Assembly (NCBI GenBank): GCA_000421065.1
Contig: ATWD01000001.1
Span: 2,906,001 to 2,970,000 of the forward strand
Reading direction: 5' to 3'
Length of the DNA: 64,000 nucleotides
Source: Acidobacteriaceae bacterium TAA 166
GTDB lineage: Bacteria > Acidobacteriota > Terriglobia > Terriglobales > Acidobacteriaceae
Position 1 is the stretch's first letter. Each line of letters begins with the position of its first letter. The notes under the pieces were generated by a model. The model saw only the letters and a program-made list of their open reading frames with translations, was not told the DNA's origin and made no database searches. Below, piece by piece: positions 9,524 to 18,214 of the stretch. Position numbers and translations under genes: made by a program.

Positions 9524-10441
9524 TTAGCCATCAGAAAATCTGGCCGCGAGTTCATTGACCCGCGCAAGAAAGAGCTTCAGTATGGGGGATGGATTTGCCT
9601 TGCGATAGCCGATCGATAGATCGATCTTCGGCACCACGCCTTGGAGCGGCCGAGTTGTCACAGCATTTGGAAGGAAGGTCTTTGCATAAAGAGGGAGGAG
9701 AGCAACACCCTGCGTAGAAGCGATGAGAGACATGATGCCGCCGAGATTATCCACCTCATGGCTGGGGCTGATTTCGATGCCATTGTCTTTGAGATACCTG
9801 TCTATCGCTCGCCGCAGAGCCGGCTGCTTTCCTGAAATGCTGAGAGCCGTTCCGGATACGCTGATGAATGTCTCCTTGACGATTTCCTGAATGTCGATCG
9901 TGCTCTTAGTCGCGAGAGGATGACCCGAAGGCAGGAATACCTCGAGCGGTTCTTCGACAAGAGTCCTGAAGTCCAGTTCGTTGCTGCCATCCTCCCTCCG
10001 AAGAAAAGCTACATCAATGCCACCGTGCAGGAGAGCAGCGGCGAGCTGCGGGGAGTTCTGCGTCGAGATCACCACATGAATATTCGGCAATTCATCCCGA
10101 AGGAGCTTGAGAGCTTCGGGAAGCCACGTGGTGTCATGACCAATCATGAAGCCTAAGGCGAAGGAAGGCTTCGTTGGGTAGGCTATCTGCCGAGCGGATT
10201 GCACTGCCGCCTCTGCCTGAGAGAGCATCACGCGTGCATGATCCAAAAACACTCGTCCCGCCGGCGTTAACTCAACACCTTTTGCTCCTCTTATGAAAAG
10301 CGGAGTACCTACCTCATCCTCAAGATCGCGAATTTGCCGGCTCAGAGAGGGCTGGGTTGTGTACAGTTTCTCCTCCGCCGCAAGCTTGAGGCTTCGTGCT
10401 TCGGCGACAGCTACAAAGTAACGAAGATGCCTAAGTTCCAA
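9524..10441 (-). CDS. LysR-family transcriptional regulator
   Basis: About 305-residue DNA-binding regulator. The N-terminal winged helix-turn-helix is typical (ELRHLRYFVAVAEARSLKLAAEEKLYTTQPSLSRQIRDLE, read in parts). A two-lobed substrate-binding domain follows from about residue 90. I place the start at the TTG at 10441, giving MELRHLRYF, because AGAGG sits 8 nt upstream. A GTG three codons earlier (10450) is also open but has no spaced ribosome site. The gene is divergent from an SDR oxidoreductase across about 200 bp that holds dyad sequences. By the usual LysR habit it probably controls itself and that neighbour. The inducer is unknown. Confidence 0.9.
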   Translation of the reverse strand: MELRHLRYFVAVAEARSLKLAAEEKLYTTQPSLSRQIRDLEDEVGTPLFIRGAKGVELTPAGRVFLDHARVMLSQAEAAVQSARQIAYPTKPSFALGFMIGHDTTWLPEALKLLRDELPNIHVVISTQNSPQLAAALLHGGIDVAFLRREDGSNELDFRTLVEEPLEVFLPSGHPLATKSTIDIQEIVKETFISVSGTALSISGKQPALRRAIDRYLKDNGIEISPSHEVDNLGGIMSLIASTQGVALLPLYAKTFLPNAVTTRPLQGVVPKIDLSIGYRKANPSPILKLFLARVNELAARFSDG

Positions 10442-10496
10442 GAGGGCCACCTCTGCCTAAAAAGCATAACCCCTAAGCCCACAAAGTAATTTCACA

Positions 10497-10524
10497 CCAC
10501 GAAGCTTCGAGGTTATGGTCGTGG
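10497..10524. promoter_or_regulatory. Dyad in LysR/SDR divergent region, candidate operator
   Basis: Arms CCACG and CGTGG enclose a perfect 10-bp palindrome CGAAGCTTCG (10500-10509). GCATAA also recurs three times in the same intergenic region (near 10463, 10537 and 10568). The position between a LysR gene and its divergent neighbour fits a regulator site, but the T-N11-A form was not clearly established. Confidence 0.35.
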
Positions 10525-10647
10525 AAACTGTTCATCGCATAACGGAAGTATCCGCAATAGAGCGGAAGAAGCATAAGTTACTTCGCTGCGAATTCTTCTT
10601 TGATCGGTCAAGAGATCCAATTGCGTAAAAAGAAAGGTGGAAGACAC

Positions 10648-11391
10648 ATGTCTGACTCACTAAAAGGGAAAGTCGCATTGGTAACCGGAGGATCGCGTGG
10701 AATCGGTGCCGCGATCGCAAGACGTCTGGCTGCAGATGGAGCCAGTGTAGCCATTACTTACGCAAAGGATGCCAGCGCAGCAGCTGCGGTAGTCAAAGCG
10801 ATTGAAGACGCGGGTGGGAAGGCTGTTGCTATTCAGGCGGACGCAGCTGACACAGAAGCTGTCCGGAGCGCGGTTGAGAAGGCCGTCGCCACCTTGGGCA
10901 AGCTGGATGTCGTCGTGAACAATGCCGGCACGGCCATTCCAAAGCTATTCGAGGAGACAACACCGGAAGAGATGGACCGTGTAATTGACATCAATGTACG
11001 CGGCGTATTCATCACGACACAAGCGGCGCTCAAGCATATGAAGAATAACGGCCGCATCATTATGATCGGTTCTTGCGTCGGCGAGCGCAATCTGACTCCG
11101 GGACTGGCAGCGTACTCGGCCACCAAGGGAGCGGTGAAGATGTTTGCGCAAAGTCTCTCCAGAGAGATCGGAGGCCGGGGTATCACCGTGAACAATGTCC
11201 AGCCAGGTCCGATCGATACGGACCTGAATCCAGCTGTGGGCGATTGGGCTACGCCGCAAAAGGCAGTGACTGCCCTCAATCGCTATGGGCATGTTGATGA
11301 GGTTGCCGCACTCGTGGCATTCGTCGCCAGCCCGGAGTCCTCATACATTACCGGGGCGAATCTGACCGTTGATGGCGGAACGAATGCCTGA
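10648..11391 (+). CDS. SDR-family oxidoreductase
   Basis: 247-residue classical short-chain dehydrogenase/reductase. It has the NAD(P)-binding TGGSRGIG near residue 13, the NNAG motif, the catalytic serine in MIGSC and the YSATK catalytic pair. The C-terminus (ITGANLTVDGG) is typical of 3-oxoacyl-ACP-reductase-like members. The ATG at 10648 is preceded by AAAGGTGG; an in-frame start at 10600 lacks this and adds an atypical N-terminus. It is divergent from the LysR gene and convergent with glycogen phosphorylase. The substrate is not predictable. The family is often misnamed FabG; with no fatty-acid genes nearby I do not use that name. Confidence 0.9.
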   Translation: MSDSLKGKVALVTGGSRGIGAAIARRLAADGASVAITYAKDASAAAAVVKAIEDAGGKAVAIQADAADTEAVRSAVEKAVATLGKLDVVVNNAGTAIPKLFEETTPEEMDRVIDINVRGVFITTQAALKHMKNNGRIIMIGSCVGERNLTPGLAAYSATKGAVKMFAQSLSREIGGRGITVNNVQPGPIDTDLNPAVGDWATPQKAVTALNRYGHVDEVAALVAFVASPESSYITGANLTVDGGTNA

Positions 11392-11420
11392 GCTGTATGC
11401 CCACAGGTACATGGGAAGCT

Positions 11421-13931
11421 TCAGCTTGTGGAGCCTGAGACTTGGATTAAGCCCGTCATGTGCCAGATATTCCTGCAATACTCCTGGATGGATCGGTCCG
11501 AAGAAAACCTTCCCATCCTGGCCGCATTCAGAATGGACATTCTCGACCACTGCTCCTGGTTGCGGTACGCTTCGCCCACGAGGTTCTGGCACTCAATGTA
11601 GGGGGGAAAATCAGCAAACAAGAGATAGCGATCGTGGGTAAGCAGCTCATCCACAATAGGACGGAAGATATTCTGGTCTCCGTCCGAGAAATGACCCGCG
11701 GCGATTCCATCGATAACTTCACGAAGGATTGCGTTGGATTCGTAGATCTCATGGGGTAGATATCCGGAAGCCAGCTTGAGGCTGACCTGCTCGGCAGTCA
11801 AGCCGAAGAGGAAGAAATTCTCGTGCCCCACCGCATCCCTGATCTCAATGTTTGCACCGTCGAGCGTCCCAATGGTAAGTGCCCCATTCATTGAGAACTT
11901 CATGTTGCCTGTTCCAGAGGCTTCTTTGCCTGCCGTCGAGATCTGCTCGCTAAGATCAGCGGCGGGATAAATCTTTTGCCCAAGCGAGACGTTGTAATCC
12001 GGAAGGAAGATTACCTTCAGGCGATGCTTGATATCCGGGTCGTTGTTAACGACGTGAGCCACGGAGTTGATGAACTTGATGATCAGCTTTGCCATAAAGT
12101 AGCCGGGCGCCGCCTTGCCGCCAAACAGGAATGTTCGTGGAGTCACATCGAGATCCGGAGAGTGCTTCATCCGATAGTAAAGCGTAAGAATGTGAAGCAC
12201 ATTCAGATGCTGGCGCTTGTACTCGTGGATTCGCTTAACCTGAGCGTCGAAGATCGAGCTGGGATCTACCGTGACTCCGGTGGTCTTCAGAATATGGCGA
12301 GCCAACCTTGCCTTCACATCGCGTTGAACTCTCCGCCATTCTTGACGAAAGGCGGAGTCCTCCGCGTACTTCTCCAGCTGCTTCAGCTGCTCGAGATTTC
12401 CTAACCAGCCCTCGCCGATCTTTTCCGTCATCAGGGCGGATTGCTCATGATTGCTGACCGCCAGCCAACGCCGCGGAGTCACGCCATTGGTTACGTTTAC
12501 AAACTTCTCCGGCCATAGCTGATAAAAATCCCGAAGAAGATCGGACTTCAACAGCTGGGTGTGGAGCTCGGCGACTCCGTTGATCCTATGGCTCCCGACA
12601 CAGGCCAGATTGGCCATGCGCACATATTTTTCTCCGTGCTCGTCGATCAACGACATCCGGGAGATTCTTTCAGAATCGTCATTGAGCTCCTGGGATACGT
12701 CGTGCAGAAAACGAGCATTAATCTCGTAGATGATCTCTAGATGACGGGGGAGGAGATGACGGAATAACGATAACGGCCAGCGTTCCAAAGCCTCCGGAAG
12801 CAGGGTGTGATTGGTGTAGCTAAAGGAGTGTGTAGTGATCTTCCATGCCTGATCCCATCCGAGGCCATGCTCGTCCACCAGCAGCCGCATCAGCTCCGCC
12901 ACGCCGATGGAGGGGTGCGTATCGTTGAGCTGAATGGCCCACTTTTCATGGAAGTTTTCGATAGAACGTCCCGCCGCCAGATGCACGCGGATCAGATCCT
13001 GCAGCGCGCAGGAGGTGAAGAAGTACTGCTGCTGCAGGCGAAGTTCCTTGCCCTGAATCTCTTCATCGTTCGGATACAGGACCTTCGAGATATTCTCGGC
13101 AAAGGTCTTTCCCGCCACCGCACCCAGATAGTCGCCGCTGTTGAAGCGATCGAAGTAAAACGACTCTGTCGATTCCGACTTCCAAAGACGCAGATCGTTT
13201 GCTCTTCCTGAAAGATAGCCGAGGATCGGAGTGTCGTAGGGAATACCTTTCACGAGCGAGGCCGGAAGCCAGCGTACGTTGTACTTGCTGTGGGAGTCGG
13301 TCCACGACTCCGTATGGCCCCCGAAGCCCACCTCGACAGCCTCATGTGGCCGTCGAATCTCCCAGGGATTTCCGTACTGCAACCAGTGGTCTGTCAGCTC
13401 AACCTGCCATCCGTTTTCGATCTTCTGTTGAAAGATTCCGAATTCGTAACGAATCCCATAGCCGATCGCGGGGACGCCCAGGGTCGCCAACGAATCCATG
13501 TAACAGGCCGCAAGTCGCCCGAGGCCGCCATTTCCCAGGCCGGGTTCACTCTCCTCTTCGATAATCTCGTCGAGGTCGCGGCCAAGTTCAACGACAGCCT
13601 GTTGAAACGCGTCGCGCAGCTGAAGGTTGAGCAGGTTATTGGCCAGGTGAGGTCCCATCAGAAACTCAGCCGACAGATACGCCACCACGCGAACATCGTG
13701 TTTGGCGTTGTCGTCGATCGTCGCGAGCCATCGGGCAAGAATCCGATCGCGAACGGTATAGGCAACCGCGGAAAAAAACTCCTGATTGCTGGCGGAGTCC
13801 AGCGTCTTGCCTCCAAGATAAAAGAGATTGTTGAGGATAGCTTGTTTCAGGGCCTCCACGCCGGTTGCCGTGCGATCATCCTCGATCTGAGGAGCTTTCT
13901 GGTTCTTCTGAAGAAGTTCGGGCGTCTGCAT
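11421..13931 (-). CDS. glgP: Glycogen/starch/alpha-glucan phosphorylase
   Basis: 836-residue GT35 enzyme that releases glucose-1-phosphate from alpha-1,4-glucans with pyridoxal phosphate as cofactor; cytosolic. Family landmarks are NGGLGRLAACYMDS near residue 130, QLNDTHPSIGVAELMR, VNVTNGVTPRRWL, KRIHEYKRQHLN and the PLP-lysine motif EASGTGNMKFSMNGAL. Length equals that of bacterial and mammalian phosphorylases. GAGGT lies 7 nt before the ATG. No other glycogen gene is in the window, so it is a single-gene unit, convergent with the SDR gene 29 bp beyond its stop. Confidence 0.97.
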   Translation of the reverse strand: MQTPELLQKNQKAPQIEDDRTATGVEALKQAILNNLFYLGGKTLDSASNQEFFSAVAYTVRDRILARWLATIDDNAKHDVRVVAYLSAEFLMGPHLANNLLNLQLRDAFQQAVVELGRDLDEIIEEESEPGLGNGGLGRLAACYMDSLATLGVPAIGYGIRYEFGIFQQKIENGWQVELTDHWLQYGNPWEIRRPHEAVEVGFGGHTESWTDSHSKYNVRWLPASLVKGIPYDTPILGYLSGRANDLRLWKSESTESFYFDRFNSGDYLGAVAGKTFAENISKVLYPNDEEIQGKELRLQQQYFFTSCALQDLIRVHLAAGRSIENFHEKWAIQLNDTHPSIGVAELMRLLVDEHGLGWDQAWKITTHSFSYTNHTLLPEALERWPLSLFRHLLPRHLEIIYEINARFLHDVSQELNDDSERISRMSLIDEHGEKYVRMANLACVGSHRINGVAELHTQLLKSDLLRDFYQLWPEKFVNVTNGVTPRRWLAVSNHEQSALMTEKIGEGWLGNLEQLKQLEKYAEDSAFRQEWRRVQRDVKARLARHILKTTGVTVDPSSIFDAQVKRIHEYKRQHLNVLHILTLYYRMKHSPDLDVTPRTFLFGGKAAPGYFMAKLIIKFINSVAHVVNNDPDIKHRLKVIFLPDYNVSLGQKIYPAADLSEQISTAGKEASGTGNMKFSMNGALTIGTLDGANIEIRDAVGHENFFLFGLTAEQVSLKLASGYLPHEIYESNAILREVIDGIAAGHFSDGDQNIFRPIVDELLTHDRYLLFADFPPYIECQNLVGEAYRNQEQWSRMSILNAARMGRFSSDRSIQEYCRNIWHMTGLIQVSGSTS

Positions 13932-14652
13932 GGTGCACCTCGCTAAGAGGTTTAATGCTAGAGACTAGCGCGATTTCGCCACAATCTCCAGGAGGTTAAT
14001 TCCGGAGCTGACGATGAAACTTTCACAATAGAGAAGGGCTGGATGCCAGCCAGTTGCATCGATCTGGCTTATGGGAAATGCGTTCAGCAAAGACCAGCCG
14101 AGGTCAGGCTCCGCCTCCGAGATTGCGTCGTGTACCTTCTTGCGGGCTCCTCTCCCAGATCGCGCTTTGCCAGCGGACCAATCGCCGAGGCCACCAATGC
14201 GGCGGTAGCGGCGTCATGTCCAAGAATGAGGCGTCGTGAAGATTTCAAGTCAGGCCAGTACGCAGATCATCGAACCGGTTCCCCGTCGATAGTAGAGGAG
14301 GTCTTTAAAATTTTGGCTGAATCTGCGGTATCGAAAATTAAACCGTGTCAAAGACCTGCGCCATCTAGAGCTTACCCATTCTGCAATCCATCTTTCTGCC
14401 GAAATAAGACATCATTCCATGGTTGAAGCTGGACCCGCAGTAGGAGTAATGTCTTGTTGTCGTCACTGAAGATTCGATTCGCCATCGTTGCTGCCAGGCT
14501 CTAATTTGGGTTTGAATCTTCCGGGAACATATTTTTTTCCCGTGAAAACCAAGTTGATATGCTTGTGCTTCTTCAAGTGGACATCATAGGCTGAAGTCGA
14601 ACTTCGGCAAGTAGAACGGGCTCTTTGTTTCCTTATAAAGGAGTTATACAAG
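13932..14652. other. Long intergenic stretch without a supported gene
   Basis: About 720 bases separate divergent glgP and the OmpA-like gene. Short open frames exist, including a 127-codon one on the + strand and a 58-codon one on the - strand around 14090-14260. None has a ribosome site, a recognisable domain or convincing composition. Promoters for both neighbours must lie here. The + strand carries AAGGAG just before the downstream GTG start. A decayed gene is possible but not shown. Confidence 0.45.
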
Positions 14653-15858
14653 GTGCAAAGTTCTTCCTCCTTAGCGACACTCTCCTCGTCCCTTTCCGCA
14701 TCCGCTATTCAGAGCGTTGCCACTCATCTTGGAGCCACCGAGCGAGTTACGCTGGATGGACTCCAATCCGCCGTCGCTGTTGTGATCAACGGTCTTTCAC
14801 AACGGTCTGGCGATAAAAACTTTTTATCGCAAATACTGCAGATGGCGGAAAACGCTCCGGAAAACCCCGTTGTGAATGCAGTCACAAGCGGAGCATTGAC
14901 GAATCCCTCTTCCTCTTTCATGACAGGGGGATCGAAGTTTCTTTCAACCATCTTCGGCAATCAGATAAACGTCGTCACGGAAGCTCTCAGCAGCAAATCC
15001 GGTCTGCGCTCGATGGCTGCCACCACGTTACTTGCACTCGGTGCGCAGACAGTTCTCGGTCTTCTTGGCAGCAAGATTCGTGACGGCTCTGTCAATGCAA
15101 GCAATCTTCCAAGCTTTCTATCGCGTGAAAGCGATGCGTTGCAATCGAAGCTTCCGCTAGCCTACCAGGCCGTGAGTACCCACAAGGTTGAAGTCGATCC
15201 AGTGGTCGCTCAAACGGTTCGGCATGAAGAGAAGCGTGGATCGATTCTTCCCTGGCTGATCGGCCTGTTGGCCTTGCTCGCTCTGCTGGGATTCTGGTGG
15301 TATCGCTCGCATACGACGCCGGCTCCTGACGTAGTTCAGACACCTGCGCCGGTCCCGGCAGCGCACGCGCCCGTACTCTCTTCCACGGGTGCAGATTTAG
15401 GCGCTCTCGTCGATACGACGCTCCCAGACGGCACCGCGCTGCATATACCCGAACATGGGGTCGAGGGGCGGCTTCTCGCCTTTATCAAGGATCCCAATCG
15501 CAACCCGGACAAGACCACCTGGTTCGATTTCGACCGTCTTCTCTTCGACACCAACTCTGATTCGCTGCAGCCGCAGTCGGCAGAGCAACTCAATAACATC
15601 GCGGCAATTCTTAAAGCATATCCCGCAGTACACCTTACGATCGGGGGCTACACCGATAACACAGGCAATGCTGCGAATAATCTCAAACTCTCCCAGAACC
15701 GCGCCAACAGCGTGGTGGATCAGCTGGTGACAATGGGAATCGATCGCAGCCGCCTGGTCGCAAAGGGCTACGGAGAGCAACATCCCGTGGGCGATAACGC
15801 GACCGAAGAGGGGCGCGCGCTCAACCGGCGCATCTCGATGCTGGTCACACAGAAATAG
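14653..15858 (+). CDS. DUF937-TM-OmpA-domain envelope protein
   Basis: 401-residue inner-membrane-anchored peptidoglycan-binding protein. Residues 1-165 are Ser/Ala/Leu-rich and resemble the YidB/DUF937 family. A single membrane helix (LPWLIGLLALLALLGFWWY) lies at about 198-217, and a proline-rich linker follows. The OmpA/MotB-like domain at about 285-400 has FDTNSDSL, GYTDNTG, LSQNRANSV and NRRISM. The start is a GTG with AAGGAG 9 nt upstream. No cleavable signal precedes the N-terminal domain, so that domain should be cytoplasmic and the OmpA domain periplasmic. The stop is 31 bp before the stress-protein gene, which suggests one transcript. Confidence 0.88.
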   Translation: MQSSSSLATLSSSLSASAIQSVATHLGATERVTLDGLQSAVAVVINGLSQRSGDKNFLSQILQMAENAPENPVVNAVTSGALTNPSSSFMTGGSKFLSTIFGNQINVVTEALSSKSGLRSMAATTLLALGAQTVLGLLGSKIRDGSVNASNLPSFLSRESDALQSKLPLAYQAVSTHKVEVDPVVAQTVRHEEKRGSILPWLIGLLALLALLGFWWYRSHTTPAPDVVQTPAPVPAAHAPVLSSTGADLGALVDTTLPDGTALHIPEHGVEGRLLAFIKDPNRNPDKTTWFDFDRLLFDTNSDSLQPQSAEQLNNIAAILKAYPAVHLTIGGYTDNTGNAANNLKLSQNRANSVVDQLVTMGIDRSRLVAKGYGEQHPVGDNATEEGRALNRRISMLVTQK

Positions 15859-15889
15859 TCATCTAAAAATTGCTTTCCGAGGTTCACCC

Positions 15890-17191
15890 GTGACGAATCG
15901 TTCTGCTCAAGATTCCGGTCTGCCTGTCGCTGAAGAAGCAAAGGCAGACCGGGGGACAGTCATCCCCCTCTTCGAAGAAGAAGCCACTGTTGCCAGGAGT
16001 GTCGTCGAGACGGCGCGGGTACAGGTCTCTCGTGTAACGCACACGCATCAGCAGTTGGTGGATGAGCTTCTGGAGCACGAGAAGGTTGAGGTGGAACGCA
16101 TCGCCATCGACCGCCCGGTGGAGACCATTCCTCCCATCCGGCGTGAGGGCAATGTCACAATCATTCCCGTCGTTGAAGAAGTCCTGAAAGTGGAACGGCG
16201 CCTCGTGCTTAAAGAAGAGGTGCACATTCGACGGGTGAAGCAAACCGAGAGATATCAGGAGACGGTCACGCTCCGGAGGCAGAAAGCCCAAATCTCTCGG
16301 ACTCCTTTAGATCAGGCCGCGTCTGCCGACAACGTGGCACAACCTAATTTCAGACAACCCCGAAAGGAAATAACCATGAGCGCCTACGAGAAGATTGTTA
16401 CCCTGTTTGACACTGCGGAGCACGCGCAGGTCGCCTCCACCAATCTCCAGCATGCCGGCTTTGAAGCCAACGAGATCAGCATCGTCGGCGGCGATGAGCT
16501 CCCGAAGAGCGCCAATGCTCTCCGTGAGCCCGGCCTTTGGCATCGCCTGTTCGGAAGCGATATCGAACAGCACGAAGCAACCGTCTATGCCAAGGCTGTC
16601 GAGTCGGGCGGCGTCGTCCTTACGCTTCGCGCCCACGAGGAGGACATTCCCAAGGCGATGGGAATTCTTAACCAGCACAACCTGGTCGACGTCAAGGATC
16701 GCGCCGTCGATACCGGTGTCCTCTCGAAGGAGACCGCTGCAGCGATCGCTGCTCCGGCCGCTGCTGCCACTGCCGTTGCTTTGCCTGCCAAGCCCGTCAC
16801 CTCCGATCTTGGGAAGGATCAGGTGATCCGTCTGGCCGAGGAGCACCTCGAGGTTGGCAAGCGTCTGGTGGAGCAGGGAACGACCCGCATCCGCCGCTTC
16901 GTGACCGAAAAGCCGGTCGAGGAGCAGGTAACTCTCCACGAAGAGCACGCTGAGGTTGTTCGCCGCGCTATCTCCGATCCGAACTATGTGAAGGACATCG
17001 ACTGGTCCGACACGATGGTCGAGGTACGTGAGACTGCCGAAGAGGCTGTTGTCTCGAAGTCCGCTCACATCGCCGAGGAGGTTGTGGTCGGCAAGACCGG
17101 CTCCGATCACGTTGAGACGGTGCATGACACGGTTCGCCGCCAGCAGGTCGAAGTCGAGCACGTTGCCGCGGATAACGCGCGCAAGGCGTAG
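15890..17191 (+). CDS. DUF2382 / general-stress-domain protein, apparent fusion of two genes
   Basis: 433-residue stress-type protein. Residues 20-145 form one charged DUF2382 (YsnF/AvaK-like) repeat region (EVHIRRVKQTERYQETVTL). Residues 163-260 resemble the YflT/general stress 17M domain (YEKIVTLFDTAEHAQ). A second DUF2382 (VIRLAEEHLEVGKRLVEQG) starts near 305, after an alanine-rich linker. The start is a GTG at 15890. An internal ATG at 16376 is preceded by AAAGGAA at good spacing, so the second half can be translated alone or was once a separate gene. Members are usually linked to desiccation or osmotic stress; biochemical function is unknown. Confidence 0.85.
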   Translation: MTNRSAQDSGLPVAEEAKADRGTVIPLFEEEATVARSVVETARVQVSRVTHTHQQLVDELLEHEKVEVERIAIDRPVETIPPIRREGNVTIIPVVEEVLKVERRLVLKEEVHIRRVKQTERYQETVTLRRQKAQISRTPLDQAASADNVAQPNFRQPRKEITMSAYEKIVTLFDTAEHAQVASTNLQHAGFEANEISIVGGDELPKSANALREPGLWHRLFGSDIEQHEATVYAKAVESGGVVLTLRAHEEDIPKAMGILNQHNLVDVKDRAVDTGVLSKETAAAIAAPAAAATAVALPAKPVTSDLGKDQVIRLAEEHLEVGKRLVEQGTTRIRRFVTEKPVEEQVTLHEEHAEVVRRAISDPNYVKDIDWSDTMVEVRETAEEAVVSKSAHIAEEVVVGKTGSDHVETVHDTVRRQQVEVEHVAADNARKA

Positions 17192-17196
17192 ATCCA

Positions 17197-17245
17197 CGAA
17201 AGGCGTATCCGGCAGGTAGACCTCCCTGCCCGGATACGCCTTTCG
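17197..17245 (+). terminator. Strong hairpin after the DUF2382 stress gene
   Basis: Arms 17197-17216 and 17225-17245 pair over 20 bp with one bulged G, around a loop of about 8 nt. It lies 6 bp past the stop. The stem ends in TTTCG without a longer T run, so it may be a terminator or a 3-prime stabiliser. Confidence 0.65.
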
Positions 17246-17283
17246 TACGTTAGCGACTCTTAGAAAACAGAGAACAGTGCCCC

Positions 17284-17571
17284 ATGGATCTCCATTGGCT
17301 GTACGACCTCTCCAACGTCCTGCTGGGCGTGGTCATCGTCGGCTTTTTATCGTGATTGGAGTTCTTGGTCTTAACGCGTTCATGGATTCGCAAGCTGCAT
17401 CGGATCGATCACTCGCATAACGATATCGTCGGCTTCTACCTGGCGGACATTACGGTGTTCTACGGAATTACCCTGGGCCTGGTTGCTGTGGGAACCTGGG
17501 AGACGTACTCCGATGTGCAAAACCGCATCGAGCATGAGGCTGCGTACGGTAGGGCTCGGGATAAGCGCTGA
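17284..17571 (+). pseudogene. Broken DUF4239 (bestrophin-like) membrane protein gene
   Basis: The frame from the ATG at 17284 reads MDLHWLYDLSNVLLGVVIVG and meets an in-frame TGA at 17353-17355. It then continues without frame change as SWIRKLHRIDHSHNDIVGFY and YGITLGLVAVGTWETYSDVQ. This is the N-terminal plan of DUF4239 proteins, which are usually about 250 residues. After the EHEAA segment the similarity stops and the frame closes, so most of the protein is missing. Both a nonsense codon and a 3-prime truncation are present. A TTG directly after the stop (17356) could restart translation of a 71-residue remnant. Confidence 0.7.
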
Positions 17572-17631
17572 CAGCCATTACAAAGGGTCTATGAACAGAC
17601 GATGAGCCCTCAGCCCTGAACCAAAAGCCAA

Positions 17632-17877
17632 TTATTGACCTTCCACGAGACGTATCGTCAGATAATCTCCTCGACCGATGGCTACCAGATACCCCATGCT
17701 GGGAACAATCGCTACGTGCGAGCTGGCATCGAGATAGCCCTCTTCTCGAAGTTCATGCTGCAGGATAGCCGCCAGCCGGGCCCTCACAAATCTCTGCCGT
17801 AACTCTTCCGTCATCTCATTCCACCAGCTTTCCCAGGGGTCTGCACCGGTCTCTGATAGTTTCAAAGCCAAATGCAT
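17632..17877 (-). CDS. Small hypothetical protein
   Basis: 81-residue frame with an acidic, tryptophan-containing N-terminal half (DPWESWWNEMTEELRQRF), a predicted helix (LAAILQHELREEGY) and a hydrophobic C-terminal half. No family is recognised. No clear ribosome site precedes the ATG. It lies alone between a pseudogene and the 3-prime end of a receptor. Amino-acid composition is sensible, which is the main support. Confidence 0.4.
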   Translation of the reverse strand: MHLALKLSETGADPWESWWNEMTEELRQRFVRARLAAILQHELREEGYLDASSHVAIVPSMGYLVAIGRGDYLTIRLVEGQ

Positions 17878-18214
17878 TCATCGTAATGTAACATTCACTA
17901 ATGGAAACGCAAGCCCTTTTTTGAACGAAAATACTTGGCTTCCGTTGACGAATCGGATCAAGTCTTTATGTCAGGGGCAAGCGTCCGCACGGAAACGAGA
18001 AGAAGTCCTGTATCTTCTTCGCACTGCCGTTGAATCGCCGAAGTGGACATTTGCGGCCATACGCTTCGCAACGCCCTTTTTGTAGCTGTCCTCAAAGAGA
18101 TAGGCCGCGTTCCACCTGCGAGATGTTCTCTCCACAGGCGGAGCGCGGCGAAAGAGCAATACGGCGAATCAGAACAGAAATTCGATCTCTCTGTTGAGTG
18201 TCGATCTGTCTTCC
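17878..18214. other. Intergenic region downstream of receptor, no gene seen
   Basis: No supported gene. A perfect 7-bp hairpin GAAGAAG/CTTCTTC (17999-18020) could end the leftward receptor transcript, although it lies about 195 nt past the receptor stop and lacks a long T run. Confidence 0.35.

Noticed and set aside
10600..10647. Earlier start for the SDR gene
   Set aside because: It would add a basic 16-residue N-terminus unlike the family and lacks the AAAGGTGG site that precedes 10648.
14043..14426. 127-codon + strand frame in the glgP/OmpA gap
   Set aside because: No ribosome site, no domain and an irregular Arg/Ser/Pro composition.
17353..17355. TGA in the DUF4239 gene read as selenocysteine
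   Set aside because: No Sec-insertion hairpin was seen, the residue is not a catalytic site, and the gene is also truncated downstream.
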